Assembly (NCBI GenBank): GCA_030603805.1
Contig: JAUVXD010000003.1
Span: forward strand, 1-64,000
Reading direction: 5' to 3'
Length of the DNA: 64,000 nucleotides
Origin: Acholeplasmataceae bacterium
GTDB taxonomy: Bacteria > Bacillota_I > Bacilli_A > Acholeplasmatales > Acholeplasmataceae
Shown one piece after another: positions 30,856 through 40,016 of this stretch. The notes beneath the pieces were generated by a model. It ran no database searches. It was not told the origin of the DNA and saw only the letters and a list, made by a program, of their open reading frames with translations. The translations under genes were made by a program, and so were the position numbers. Positions within the stretch are counted from its first letter, which is position 1; every line of letters starts with the position of its first letter.

Positions 30856-32219
30856 AAAAAGACTTAATTATTACCATCTTTGGTGCAACCGGAGATTTAA
30901 CATCAAGAAAACTTTTACCCGCATTATCCAAATTATACCAAGATGAGCAAATATCCAAAAATACACTCATCATTGCATTAGGCAGAAGAGATTATGACTC
31001 AAAAACATTTCTTGCATATATGAAAGAGTCCTCTGCAGCTGCACTTGATACAAAACCTCTAGAATCATTAGTTATCTATCAAAAAATGGATATCTCTAAT
31101 CCCAAGGATTATCCAGCATTAGTTGAACTGATTCAAGCAAATAAACATGAAAAAACAAGAGAACTCTTTTATCTTGCTATTGCACCTGAACTCTTCCCTG
31201 ATGTCTCTTATCATATCAACACCTCTAAACTTGTTACGCAAGGTGATATCAATCAATCGATTGTATTTGAAAAACCTTTTGGACATGATTTAGAAAGTGC
31301 TAAAGCCATCAATGAAATGCTATGGCAATATTTCGATGAAAAACAGATTTATCGTATCGATCATTATTTAGGCAAAGAAATGATTCAAAACATTATGATG
31401 GTTCGCTTTGCCAATCGAATATTTGAAGAAATTTGGCATAATCGTTCGATTAAGAGTGTTAAAATCATTGCTAAAGAAGAAGAAGGCATATTAGGTCGTG
31501 CAGGATATTATGATTCATCTGGGGCACTCAAAGATATGGTGCAATCACATCTTCTTCAAATGCTATCTTTAATCGCGATGGAAGTCCCAATGAGTTATTT
31601 TTCTGATGATGTTAAAAATGAAAAAGTCAAAGTTATCAAGCACTTATCCTTTGATAAAGATTCACTGATTTTTGGTCAGTATAGAGGGTATCTTGAAGAA
31701 AAAAATATTCCTAAAGACTCAAAAACTGATACATTTGTCTTTTTGAAAACATATGTGAATACACCACGTTTTAAAGGTGTTCCTTTTTATCTGATGACAG
31801 GTAAAAAACTTGATGCCAAAGAATCCTTAATTATCATTGAGTTTGAGGAAACATCAGAACAAAGAAAATGGAATCTCCCACTATCGACCAACAAACTCTA
31901 TATAAAAATCGCACCACTTGATGGTGTAGGATTAATCTTAAACAGTAAAGTACCTGGATTAAGAGATGATGTTGAAACGGTGGAACTTGAGTATTGTATT
32001 GCATGTCATGCCGTAGGTAATATGTCAGAAGCATATCAAAAATTACTTCTAGATATTACAGAGCATCATAAGTCTTTATTCACGCGTTGGGATGAGATTG
32101 AAACTTCTTGGCATTTTATCGATCAAATTAAAAAACATCAAAAAGACCCCATCATCTATCAGTCTTATGAGGATTTAAAACCACTAATTTTTGAGTTGAC
32201 CAAAGAGGAAATGAAATGA
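30852..32219 (+). CDS. zwf: Glucose-6-phosphate 1-dehydrogenase
   Basis: A 455-residue protein with the NADP site IFGATGDLTSRKLLPAL at the N-terminus and the active-site signature RIDHYLGKE near residue 170. It oxidises glucose 6-phosphate to 6-phosphogluconolactone, feeding the oxidative pentose phosphate path and NADPH for fatty acid synthesis. It is coupled by 4-bp overlaps with gnd upstream and a cyclase-family gene downstream. No 6-phosphogluconolactonase (pgl) is recognisable between them; the cyclase-family protein could be tested for that role. Confidence 0.94.
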   Translation: MKKDLIITIFGATGDLTSRKLLPALSKLYQDEQISKNTLIIALGRRDYDSKTFLAYMKESSAAALDTKPLESLVIYQKMDISNPKDYPALVELIQANKHEKTRELFYLAIAPELFPDVSYHINTSKLVTQGDINQSIVFEKPFGHDLESAKAINEMLWQYFDEKQIYRIDHYLGKEMIQNIMMVRFANRIFEEIWHNRSIKSVKIIAKEEEGILGRAGYYDSSGALKDMVQSHLLQMLSLIAMEVPMSYFSDDVKNEKVKVIKHLSFDKDSLIFGQYRGYLEEKNIPKDSKTDTFVFLKTYVNTPRFKGVPFYLMTGKKLDAKESLIIIEFEETSEQRKWNLPLSTNKLYIKIAPLDGVGLILNSKVPGLRDDVETVELEYCIACHAVGNMSEAYQKLLLDITEHHKSLFTRWDEIETSWHFIDQIKKHQKDPIIYQSYEDLKPLIFELTKEEMK

Positions 32220-32845
32220 AAATTTATGATGTTTCAATGACCATCACCAAAGATATACAGGTCTATAAGAACAAAAAAGAAAAAAAACCAATCATCAAGG
32301 TTGTATCAAATTTTCAATCAGGCACATCACATGAAACCAGTCTAGAAATGAACTTGCATACAGGAACCCATATGGATTTTCCTTTGCATATGATTCCCAA
32401 TGGAAAAACATCGGATACACTGGATATAAAAAAACTGATTAGAACCGTTAAAGTCTTTGATATGACACATATCGAAGATGGGATTGATCATAAGGATTTG
32501 GTGGGTTTGAATATTTTGCCTCAGGACTTTGTTTTATTTAAAACAAGAAACTCCTTTGAAGAAACGTTTAATTTTAAATTTATCTATGTGAATGCATCTG
32601 CTGCATCTTATTTATCAAATTTGGGTGTTTTAGGTGTCGGTGTCGATGGATTAGGCATCGAAAGAGACCAAGTAGGTCATCCAACACATAAAACACTGAT
32701 GGAAAAAGATATCATTATTATTGAAGGTTTAAGATTAAAAGATGTTAAAGAGGGGTCTTATCAGATGTATGCACTACCACTTAAAGTAGAACACTCTGAT
32801 GCACTACCATTATCTGTCATCTTAATTGGGGAATCACATGATTAG
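32216..32845 (+). CDS. Cyclase/kynurenine-formamidase-like hydrolase
   Basis: A 209-residue protein of the PF04199 family. The metal-binding HTGTHMDFPLHM block near residue 48 is the HxGTHxDxPxH signature. Members hydrolyse N-formylkynurenine, isatin or similar amides and lactones; no tryptophan genes are nearby, so formamidase is unlikely. Its place after zwf raises the idea of lactone hydrolysis, but this is inference only. It overlaps zwf by 4 bp and the GNAT gene by 8 bp. Confidence 0.85.
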   Translation: MKIYDVSMTITKDIQVYKNKKEKKPIIKVVSNFQSGTSHETSLEMNLHTGTHMDFPLHMIPNGKTSDTLDIKKLIRTVKVFDMTHIEDGIDHKDLVGLNILPQDFVLFKTRNSFEETFNFKFIYVNASAASYLSNLGVLGVGVDGLGIERDQVGHPTHKTLMEKDIIIIEGLRLKDVKEGSYQMYALPLKVEHSDALPLSVILIGESHD

Positions 32846-33347
32846 ATTAGCTCAACTTTCTGATTTGCCTCAAATTTGGCAATTAAGAGAAGAAACAAAA
32901 AAACTACTACATGAACGAAGGATAGATCAATGGCAACACAGCAATCCATCCTACCAAACGATTGAAAAAGATATCCATCTTAAGGAATTTTATGTCTATG
33001 AATCAGAAGGTGTGATTTTAGGCATGATTGCTATAAAATCAGGTATCGAAAAGACCTATAACGTCATCTATGATGGTTCATGGGGTTATGATTTACCTTA
33101 TCTAACTATCCATAGATTAGCAGTTAAAAAGCACCTTTTAGGCCAAAAGATTTCTAATCTATTAATGACTTATGCAGAAGAGGTTGCATTATCAAATCAT
33201 ATCCACTATATTCGTATTGATACACACGAAACCAATCGCTATGCGATTCGTCTTTTTGAATCATTAGGGTATATCAAGCGGGGTTGGATTATGCTAGAAA
33301 ATGACCTTGGAGATTTAAAACGTCTTGCATTTGATAAAAAATTTTAG
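32838..33347 (+). CDS. GNAT-family N-acetyltransferase
   Basis: A 169-residue GNAT starting at ATG 32838 (GGGGAA upstream, inside the previous gene). The motifs are LTIHRLAVKKHLLGQKISNLLM (strand 4 and acetyl-CoA loop) and RIDTHETNRYAIRLFESLGYIKRG. The substrate is unknown. Embedded in the pentose phosphate operon by overlap, with no evident functional link. Confidence 0.85.
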   Translation: MIRLAQLSDLPQIWQLREETKKLLHERRIDQWQHSNPSYQTIEKDIHLKEFYVYESEGVILGMIAIKSGIEKTYNVIYDGSWGYDLPYLTIHRLAVKKHLLGQKISNLLMTYAEEVALSNHIHYIRIDTHETNRYAIRLFESLGYIKRGWIMLENDLGDLKRLAFDKKF

Positions 33348-33356
33348 GAGATCAAG

Positions 33357-34280
33357 ATGAAAATTTGGTTAGATCCATGGACGCTTAAAACGTCTCATAT
33401 CGACGACATGGTTTCAAGCTTTCCAGAAATATCCTTTTCAACGGTTCTTGAGGAAAGCTATGATGCGGATGCCATCATTTGCATGCCAGGCTATGCAAAA
33501 AAACATTATTTAGAAAAGTTTAATCAACTCAAATGGATTCAATTAATGACCGCTGGTTATGATGCTTGTGATGTCTCTTATATATTAGATAGAGACATTT
33601 TACTGACCTATGCCAAAGATGTTTTCAGTATTCAAATTGCAGAAGATGTTTTCTCTAAAATTTTATATTTCAACCGAAATATAGGCATTTATCATGAACA
33701 GATGAAGACCAAGTCTTGGCAACATACACCTGTTCGATATGAAATTGCGCATGCTACATTTGGTATCATTGGTGCTGGATCGATTGGTACAGAGGTTGCG
33801 ACAAGGGCTAAAGCATTTTTAGCGAAAACGATAGGTTACAAGCGTACACCAACCCATCATATCGTTTATGATGAACTCTATCATGACCGTAAAGGCTTAG
33901 AGCACCTGCTTAAAGTTAGCGATTATGTCATTGTTGCAATCCCTTTAAATGAGCAAACAAGACATATGATTGGGAAAACAGAATTATCTTTAATGAAACC
34001 ATCAGCACTTTTAATCAATGTAGCACGAGGAGACGTCATCGACCAAGATGCACTCATAGATGCACTTAATCATCAAATCATTCGCGGGGCTGGATTAGAT
34101 GTCACATCACCTGAACCTCTACCTCAAGATCACCCTTTATGGCAAACTCCACATGTATACATTACACCACACAACTCAAGTGCGAGTCCTTATATCCATC
34201 AAAGACTCGTTAATGAAATCAAAGAATCCATTCAAAGATATTTAAAAAGTCAACCTTGTGACAATCTAGTTAAGGTTTAG
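33357..34280 (+). CDS. D-isomer-specific 2-hydroxyacid dehydrogenase
   Basis: A 307-residue dehydrogenase with NAD site GIIGAGSIGTEVA near 137-149 and catalytic residues Arg (NVARGDVID), Glu (SPEPLPQ) and His (ITPHNSS). It is closest in style to the glyoxylate/hydroxypyruvate reductase-like group; the substrate is uncertain. AGGAG sits 9 bp after the GNAT stop. It is the last gene of the gnd-zwf operon, and a terminator overlaps its stop. Confidence 0.88.
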   Translation: MKIWLDPWTLKTSHIDDMVSSFPEISFSTVLEESYDADAIICMPGYAKKHYLEKFNQLKWIQLMTAGYDACDVSYILDRDILLTYAKDVFSIQIAEDVFSKILYFNRNIGIYHEQMKTKSWQHTPVRYEIAHATFGIIGAGSIGTEVATRAKAFLAKTIGYKRTPTHHIVYDELYHDRKGLEHLLKVSDYVIVAIPLNEQTRHMIGKTELSLMKPSALLINVARGDVIDQDALIDALNHQIIRGAGLDVTSPEPLPQDHPLWQTPHVYITPHNSSASPYIHQRLVNEIKESIQRYLKSQPCDNLVKV

Positions 34281-34306
34281 TCTATGCAATGCATAGGCTG
34301 TTTTTT
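34279..34306 (+). terminator. Rho-independent terminator
   Basis: AGTCTATGC (34279-34287) pairs with GCATAGGCT (34291-34299, one G-U) over AAT, followed by six Ts. It isolates the FAS operon from upstream genes. Confidence 0.85.
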
Positions 34307-34335
34307 CTTTAATACCGCTTACATATGAAAAAGAG

Positions 34336-34363
34336 TTGACATAATTTAAATATGTGATAGAAT
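34336..34363 (+). promoter_or_regulatory. Promoter of the fatty acid operon
   Basis: A perfect TTGACA (34336-34341), 16-bp spacer, TAGAAT (34358-34363) preceded by TGA. The start site would be near 34370, about 258 nt before accB. Confidence 0.7.
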
Positions 34364-34369
34364 AAACAC

Positions 34370-34627
34370 AGGCGTATATTTTGAATTTCAAAACATTTGA
34401 AATGCAAAGCGAAGGGAGTGTTGCCACGAACATTGGAATGGTAGTCGCTTGGTTGAAATTTAAACGAATTTCATGCAACACATTCGATGAAGCAACTGTC
34501 ATTTGAGCTTTAAAACATCTCAAGGATATCATGTTCTTTCAAGAAATATTTGGACAACGTAACGATAGACTTTTGATGCTGGAATGGTTTTAAAAAAATC
34601 TAAGGAAAATGAAAACGGTATAATATA
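34370..34627 (+). promoter_or_regulatory. Structured leader of the FAS operon, candidate riboswitch
   Basis: The long leader folds on paper into AATTTCAA (34384-34391) with TTGAAATT (34453-34460) as P1, a small CATT/AATG hairpin, GCAAAGC (34404-34410), AGTGTT/AACATT (34417-34422/34429-34434) and then ATGGTAG and GGTTG. GCAAAGC, ATGGTAG and GGTT also occur in that order in c-di-GMP-I (GEMM) aptamers, but the fit is imperfect. Downstream GCAACAC (34475-34481) and AATTTC (34467-34472) can capture aptamer strands, giving exclusive folds. There is no terminator. The class is unsettled. Confidence 0.45.
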
Positions 34628-35074
34628 ATGACAATTAAAGAAATTCAAAGCATCATCAAGGATTTTGAGAGTTCATCCTTGATGTCTCTTGAACTTGAAA
34701 TGGATAATTTTAAGTTGAGACTCTCCAAAAATAAGACGGATCAAGTCGTCGTTAAAGAAGATCGTAAAGAAGAAGCTAAGAAAGAAATTACTTATAAAGA
34801 TACTCCAGCACCACAACAATCCAATCACCAAATCATTAAGTCGCCACTCGTGGGGACCTTTTACGCATCGTCAACTCCAAATGGTAAGCCTTTTGTTGAA
34901 GTAGGACAACATGTGAAAAAAGGTCAGGTCGTGTGCATTATCGAAGCCATGAAAATTATGAACGAAATCACATCACCATACGATGGTGTAGTTAAAGAGA
35001 TTTTCGTCCGTAATTCAGATGTCGTCGGTTTCAATCACAACCTCATCCGTGTTGGTGATCCTCATGAAAAATAA
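34628..35074 (+). CDS. accB: Biotin carboxyl carrier protein AccB
   Basis: A 148-residue protein: an N-terminal oligomerisation region (MTIKEIQSIIKDF), an acidic/basic linker and a C-terminal biotinyl domain with EAMKIMNEI, where K109 carries biotin. It carries CO2 between AccC and AccDA in acetyl-CoA carboxylase. No Shine-Dalgarno site lies at the usual distance; AAGGA is about 21 nt upstream and a TATAAT abuts the ATG. It is the first gene of an 11-gene operon and overlaps accC by 11 bp. Confidence 0.95.
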   Translation: MTIKEIQSIIKDFESSSLMSLELEMDNFKLRLSKNKTDQVVVKEDRKEEAKKEITYKDTPAPQQSNHQIIKSPLVGTFYASSTPNGKPFVEVGQHVKKGQVVCIIEAMKIMNEITSPYDGVVKEIFVRNSDVVGFNHNLIRVGDPHEK

Positions 35075-36434
35075 AATCTTAATTGCCAACCGTGGTGAGA
35101 TTGCCATTCGTGTCATTCGCGCAGCAAAAGAACTTGGCATTGAAACAGTTGCTGTCTATTCGACAGCTGATGAACATAGTCTGCATGTTAAGCTTGCAGA
35201 TGAAGCCATTTGTATTGGTGGGAATCGCAGTAAAGAAAGCTATTTGAACATGAATAGCGTTTTATCTGCTGCCATTTCTACAGGATGTAATGCCATTCAC
35301 CCAGGCTATGGATTTTTATCAGAAAACAGCGACTTTGTTGAAATGGTTGAACGGTGCAACATCATCTTTATTGGACCTAAGTCTAAAACGATTGAAATGA
35401 TTGGTGATAAGGCATCGGCAAGAGAAATTGCGAAGGCTAATGGTGTACCCATTGTTGAAGGTAGTGACGGTATTATTGAAACAGCTCAAGAAGGACTAAA
35501 AATAGCTAAAAAAATTGGATATCCTGTGATGATTAAAGCCTCTTCAGGTGGCGGTGGTCGTGGGATTGCGATTGTGCGCTCAGATGAAGAGTTTTTGAGT
35601 GCTTTTGAGCGTACATCCATGGAAGCTGAAACCAGCTTTGGGGATCGCTCGCTTTATATTGAAAAGTTTATAGAATCACCTAGACATATCGAAATTCAAA
35701 TCATTGCAGATACTAAAGGTAATATTGTTCAACTCTTTGAGCGTGATTGTTCCATGCAAAGAAGAAATCAAAAAATGATTGAAGAAACACCTTCACCTGC
35801 ACCTGTGATGAATGAAATGCTTCGAAGAAAAATCGGTGCTGCTGCAATTAAACTTGCGAAAGCTATTGATTATGTCAATGCTGGAACGATGGAATTCTTA
35901 GTCGATTCTAAAGGAAATTTCTATTTTATAGAAATGAATACAAGAATTCAAGTGGAACACCCGATTACAGAAGCCATTACAGGTATTGATCTTGTCAAGG
36001 AACAAATTAAAATTGCTTATGGCAAAGAATTATCATTTAAACAGCGAGATGTCAAAATCAATGGCCACGCTATTGAATGTAGAATTAATGCAGAAAACGC
36101 CATGAAAGGGTTTATTCCAACACCAGGTAAAATTAATAACATCTTATTTCCAGGTGGCATTGGTGTCAGAATCGACACGCACATCTATCCAGGATATGAA
36201 GTACCACCTTTTTATGACTCCATGATTGCCAAACTCATTGTACATGCACCAACACGCAGAGAAGCTATAAAAAAAATGAGGGTTGCACTAGAACAATTCG
36301 TGGTTGAAGGTATTTCAACCAATATTGATTATCAATATATCATCATGCACAATCCTGATTTCATCAAAGGCCATTATGATACAGGCTTTATTGCACGTTT
36401 CAATGCCTTAGTGGAGGCTGAGAACCGTGAATGA
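35064..36434 (+). CDS. accC: Biotin carboxylase AccC
   Basis: A 456-residue ATP-grasp enzyme. The N-terminus KILIANRGEIAIRVIRAAKELG is diagnostic. The glycine-rich lid is SSGGGGRGIAI near 170, and EMNTRIQVEHPITE holds the catalytic Glu and Arg. It carboxylates the biotin of AccB using ATP and bicarbonate. It starts at ATG 35064 inside the accB end and overlaps accD by 8 bp, so translation is coupled. Confidence 0.97.
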   Translation: MKNKILIANRGEIAIRVIRAAKELGIETVAVYSTADEHSLHVKLADEAICIGGNRSKESYLNMNSVLSAAISTGCNAIHPGYGFLSENSDFVEMVERCNIIFIGPKSKTIEMIGDKASAREIAKANGVPIVEGSDGIIETAQEGLKIAKKIGYPVMIKASSGGGGRGIAIVRSDEEFLSAFERTSMEAETSFGDRSLYIEKFIESPRHIEIQIIADTKGNIVQLFERDCSMQRRNQKMIEETPSPAPVMNEMLRRKIGAAAIKLAKAIDYVNAGTMEFLVDSKGNFYFIEMNTRIQVEHPITEAITGIDLVKEQIKIAYGKELSFKQRDVKINGHAIECRINAENAMKGFIPTPGKINNILFPGGIGVRIDTHIYPGYEVPPFYDSMIAKLIVHAPTRREAIKKMRVALEQFVVEGISTNIDYQYIIMHNPDFIKGHYDTGFIARFNALVEAENRE

Positions 36435-37311
36435 TTTTTTAGATCAACGAAAGATAAAATTAGAAGATTTTAAGAAAAATGTCAGAAAAAAGACGACAGC
36501 CTATGAACCTATTGATATTCCTGATGGTCTTTTCATTAAGTGTGAGCAGTGTGGTGCTGCCATTTATGAAAAGAATTTGGAAGTCAATCATCAAATCTGT
36601 CCTTTTTGTGATTTTCATTTCAGAATGGGTGCTAGAAAAAGACTTGACTTAACGGTCGACCATGGTAGTTTTGTCGAACTTGATCAACTGCTCACATCAG
36701 CAAACCCACTCGGTATGCCTGATTATGAAGATAAACTTTCCAAAGGAAAGAAAATTAGCAAAATGGAAGAAGCATTTATTTCAGGGACTGCAGAAATTGT
36801 AGGTATTCCGGTTGCTATTGGTGTCTTAGATAGTAATTTTATGATGGGATCTATGGGCAGTGCAGTTGGTGAAAAAGTCACACGACTCATTGAACATGCA
36901 TTATCGAAAAAGCTTCCACTCATCATTTTTTCTGCATCGGGTGGTGCGAGAATGCAAGAAGGCATTTTATCTTTAATGCAAATGGCAAAAACCAGTGCAG
37001 CACTTCACTATTTTGATGAAAAGGGTCTTTTATACATCAGTATCATGACTAATCCAACAACCGGTGGCGTTGCAGCAAGTTTTGCATCACTCGGTGATAT
37101 TAACATAGCTGAAAAATCTTCCTTGATTGGTTTTGCAGGGGCAAGAGTCATTAAGCAAACCATTAGACAAGATTTACCTGAAGGCTTTCAAACGGATCAA
37201 TTCCAACTTGAGCATGGTCAAGTCGATTTAGTTGTTCATCGTAAAGACATGCGTAAGATGCTTTATAAACTCCTTCAATTCCACCAGAATCGAGGTGGTA
37301 AAGATGAGTGA
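36427..37311 (+). CDS. accD: Acetyl-CoA carboxylase carboxyltransferase beta, AccD
   Basis: A 294-residue protein with the four-Cys zinc ribbon CEQCGAAIYEKNL...CPFC near residues 38-60 that marks AccD, then the crotonase-fold carboxyltransferase region (FSASGGARMQEG, TNPTTGGVAASFA). With AccA it transfers the carboxyl group to acetyl-CoA, forming malonyl-CoA. It starts at GTG 36427 within the accC end and overlaps accA by 8 bp. Confidence 0.96.
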   Translation: MNDFLDQRKIKLEDFKKNVRKKTTAYEPIDIPDGLFIKCEQCGAAIYEKNLEVNHQICPFCDFHFRMGARKRLDLTVDHGSFVELDQLLTSANPLGMPDYEDKLSKGKKISKMEEAFISGTAEIVGIPVAIGVLDSNFMMGSMGSAVGEKVTRLIEHALSKKLPLIIFSASGGARMQEGILSLMQMAKTSAALHYFDEKGLLYISIMTNPTTGGVAASFASLGDINIAEKSSLIGFAGARVIKQTIRQDLPEGFQTDQFQLEHGQVDLVVHRKDMRKMLYKLLQFHQNRGGKDE

Positions 37312-38131
37312 TGTCATCAATAAAGCATGGGAAAAAGTCAAACTTGCAAGACATCCCAAAAGACCGACTGCAAGTTATCTCATTAAAGAGTTATTTCCAG
37401 ATTTTATCGAACTTCATGGGGATCGCCTGTTTTCAGATGATCGTGCCATCATTGGCGGTATTGGAACCTTAAATGGTATGTCAATGACGGTGATTGCAGA
37501 AGAAAAAGGTGTTTCAACCGATGAAAAAATTAAACATAACTTTGGCATGCCACATCCCGAGGGATATCGTAAAGCCATACGTCTCATGAAACAGGCGGAA
37601 AAGTTTAAGCGCCCTATTTTGTGTATCATCGATACGCCAGGTGCTTATCCTGGTATTGGTGCAGAAGAAAGAGGACAAGCACAAGCGATTGCTTATAACT
37701 TAAGAGAGATGATTGGATTAAAAACACCAATTATAGTCGTTGTCTTAAGTGAAGGCGGATCAGGTGGTGCACTTGCCATTGGTGTTGGAGACTATGTCAT
37801 GATGTTTGAAAACAGCATCTACGCCATTTTATCTCCGGAAGGATTTGCATCGATTATCTATAAGGATGCATCCAAAGCAGACCATGCAGCGAGTCTCATG
37901 AAATTAACAGCAGAAGACTTAAAGTCTCATCATATCATTGACCATATTATTCCAGAGCATCAAGGCTTGCATATCGAGCCAGATTTTGGCATTTCAGCAT
38001 TACGTAGTGAAATCATAAAAATGACCAAGAAACTCACTCAACTTTCTCAAACCAAGCTTTTAGATAAGCGTTATCAAAAGTATAGAAAAATGGGTGTTTT
38101 CCTGGAACAAGGAGAAAATCATGAAATTTAA
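37304..38131 (+). CDS. accA: Acetyl-CoA carboxylase carboxyltransferase alpha, AccA
   Basis: A 275-residue alpha subunit. RPTASYLIKELFPDFIELHGDRLFSDD at the start, IDTPGAYPGIGAEERGQAQAIA, and SEGGSGGALAIGVGD are family signatures. It is shorter than the roughly 315-residue enterobacterial form at the N-terminus. I start it at ATG 37304, behind GAGGTGG, inside accD. It overlaps fabH by 11 bp. It forms the carboxyltransferase with AccD. Confidence 0.96.
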   Translation: MSDVINKAWEKVKLARHPKRPTASYLIKELFPDFIELHGDRLFSDDRAIIGGIGTLNGMSMTVIAEEKGVSTDEKIKHNFGMPHPEGYRKAIRLMKQAEKFKRPILCIIDTPGAYPGIGAEERGQAQAIAYNLREMIGLKTPIIVVVLSEGGSGGALAIGVGDYVMMFENSIYAILSPEGFASIIYKDASKADHAASLMKLTAEDLKSHHIIDHIIPEHQGLHIEPDFGISALRSEIIKMTKKLTQLSQTKLLDKRYQKYRKMGVFLEQGENHEI

Positions 38132-39059
38132 CCATCCGATGATTAGAGTCATCTCAAGTGGCAAATATGCCCCACCAACACTCATTACCAATGAAGATTT
38201 AGAAAAACTTGTTGAAACTTCAGATGAATGGATCACAACAAGAACAGGCATTAAAACCAGACATAAAGCAACAGATGAACTTACCAGTGATATGGCCGTA
38301 AAAGCTGCGCTAAACGCGATTGAGCGTGTTAATTATGACGCATCTAAGATTGATTTAATCATTATGGCAACCATAACAGGTGATCAATCAACACCTTCCA
38401 CAGCTAACTTTATCCAAGCGAAACTTGGTCTTGTACACGAAGTGATGAGTTTTGATATTAATGCAGCCTGCACAGGCTTTGTTTATGGTTTAGAGGTTGC
38501 TGCATCGATGTTGCAAACAGGACGTTTTAGAGCTGCACTTGTTATTGGCGCAGAGACCTTGACTAAAGTCGTGGATTATACAGATCGTAACACATGTGTT
38601 CTTTTTGGAGACGGTGCTGGTGCTGTGATTATTGAACCTTCAACTTTAGATAGACATCAAGCCTATTTCTTTAATGCTGCAAAAGGTGATCTACATAACA
38701 CACTGACGGTAGTTAATAAAATCAAGATGGATGGAAAAAAAGTTTATCAGTTCGCAGTTGATGCGATGGAACAAGCCATTCGTAAAGTTTTAGAGGATGC
38801 TGCACTTTCACCAGAAGATATCGATATCATCATTCCTCATCAAGCTAATGAACGCATTATTCAGTCAGTTTCTAAATCCATGGGTATCCCAATGGAAAAA
38901 TTTATGTTAAACTTAAGTGAGTATGGTAATACTTCAGCTGCAAGTATTCCATTAACGATTTCTGAATATTTTGACCAAAATGACACCAAAAACAAGAAGA
39001 TTTTACTTGTTGGATTTGGCGGCGGTTTCACTTGGGGCAGTGCCATTTTGCAACTTTAA
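38121..39059 (+). CDS. fabH: 3-oxoacyl-ACP synthase III FabH
   Basis: A 312-residue KAS III with the triad C117 (NAACTGF), H240 (PHQANERI) and N270 (EYGNTSAAS). It condenses an acyl-CoA primer with malonyl-ACP to start chains; its primer choice sets straight or branched products. The start is ATG 38121 behind AAGGAG rather than the upstream frame. It lies within the FAS operon, 9 bp before fabD. Confidence 0.97.
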   Translation: MKFNHPMIRVISSGKYAPPTLITNEDLEKLVETSDEWITTRTGIKTRHKATDELTSDMAVKAALNAIERVNYDASKIDLIIMATITGDQSTPSTANFIQAKLGLVHEVMSFDINAACTGFVYGLEVAASMLQTGRFRAALVIGAETLTKVVDYTDRNTCVLFGDGAGAVIIEPSTLDRHQAYFFNAAKGDLHNTLTVVNKIKMDGKKVYQFAVDAMEQAIRKVLEDAALSPEDIDIIIPHQANERIIQSVSKSMGIPMEKFMLNLSEYGNTSAASIPLTISEYFDQNDTKNKKILLVGFGGGFTWGSAILQL

Positions 39060-39068
39060 GAGGTTATC

Positions 39069-40016
39069 ATGAACAAACTTGCATTTGTTTTTGCTGGACA
39101 AGGGAGTCAATATCCAAATATGGGACTCGATTACATCCAAGCAAACCAAGAATTTAAGAAGAAAGTAGAACTTGCATCAACTATTTTAGGCTATGATGTA
39201 GAACAAGTACTTTCATCACCAAATGGTGAGATTAACGATACAAAATATACACAACCTTTAATATTACTTTCCTCAATTTTTGCTTATGAGACTTTAATCT
39301 CAGAAACAGGGATTAAACCAGAGGCACATTTAGGATTTTCACTCGGTGAGTATACTGCACTTTATGCATCAGGTCTCTTTCATTTTGAAGATATCTTAAA
39401 AATCGTTAAGAAGAGATCTGAATTAATGAAGGAAGAAGCAGATATAAGACCTGGTAAAATGGCTGCCATTTTAGGGCTTTCTTCAAATCAAGTTGATGAA
39501 ATCTGCAAAGAAGCATCCACTCAAGGCATCGTGGTAAGCGCTAATTATAACTCACCTGTACAAATCGTTATTTCAGGGGAGGAACAAGCTGTACATAGAG
39601 CTTCTGAACTTGCCAAAATTCAAGGGGCAAAACGCGTCATGCCACTCAATGTGAGTGGTGCGTTCCATTCGCCATTAATGAAAGAAGCAGGGACGAAGCT
39701 GAGAAGCTATTTAAACGCATTTTCTCCTTTAGAACTAGAAACACCGATCTACATGAATACGACAGCAAAACCATTAACTAAGAAACATTTATTTGAAGAA
39801 ATGGAAAAACAAATACAAACTTCTGTCTATTTTGAACAATCGATTCATCACATGGTTTTAGACGGTTTTACCCATTTTATTGAAATTGGACCAGGCATGG
39901 TTCTATCGGGATTAATCAAAAAAATCAATCCTGATTTAGAAGTCTCGCATATCGACAAATTAAGTGATTTAGAATCATTGAAAGGATGGCTGAAAACATA
40001 TGAATTTATCCAATAA
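39069..40016 (+). CDS. fabD: Malonyl-CoA:ACP transacylase FabD
   Basis: A 315-residue acyltransferase. FVFAGQGSQYPNMG opens the fold, the nucleophile is S91 in GFSLGEYTAL, and the catalytic His lies in VSGAFHSPLM. It loads malonyl groups onto ACP. No acyl carrier protein gene is present in this operon, which is unusual since acpP often sits with fabD, fabG or fabF. It overlaps fabG by 17 bp. Confidence 0.96.
   Translation: MNKLAFVFAGQGSQYPNMGLDYIQANQEFKKKVELASTILGYDVEQVLSSPNGEINDTKYTQPLILLSSIFAYETLISETGIKPEAHLGFSLGEYTALYASGLFHFEDILKIVKKRSELMKEEADIRPGKMAAILGLSSNQVDEICKEASTQGIVVSANYNSPVQIVISGEEQAVHRASELAKIQGAKRVMPLNVSGAFHSPLMKEAGTKLRSYLNAFSPLELETPIYMNTTAKPLTKKHLFEEMEKQIQTSVYFEQSIHHMVLDGFTHFIEIGPGMVLSGLIKKINPDLEVSHIDKLSDLESLKGWLKTYEFIQ

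Noticed and set aside
34628-34630. TATAAT at 34619-34624 as the accB promoter
   Set aside because: Transcription would start inside the coding sequence; the TTGACA/TAGAAT promoter at 34336-34363 is better placed.
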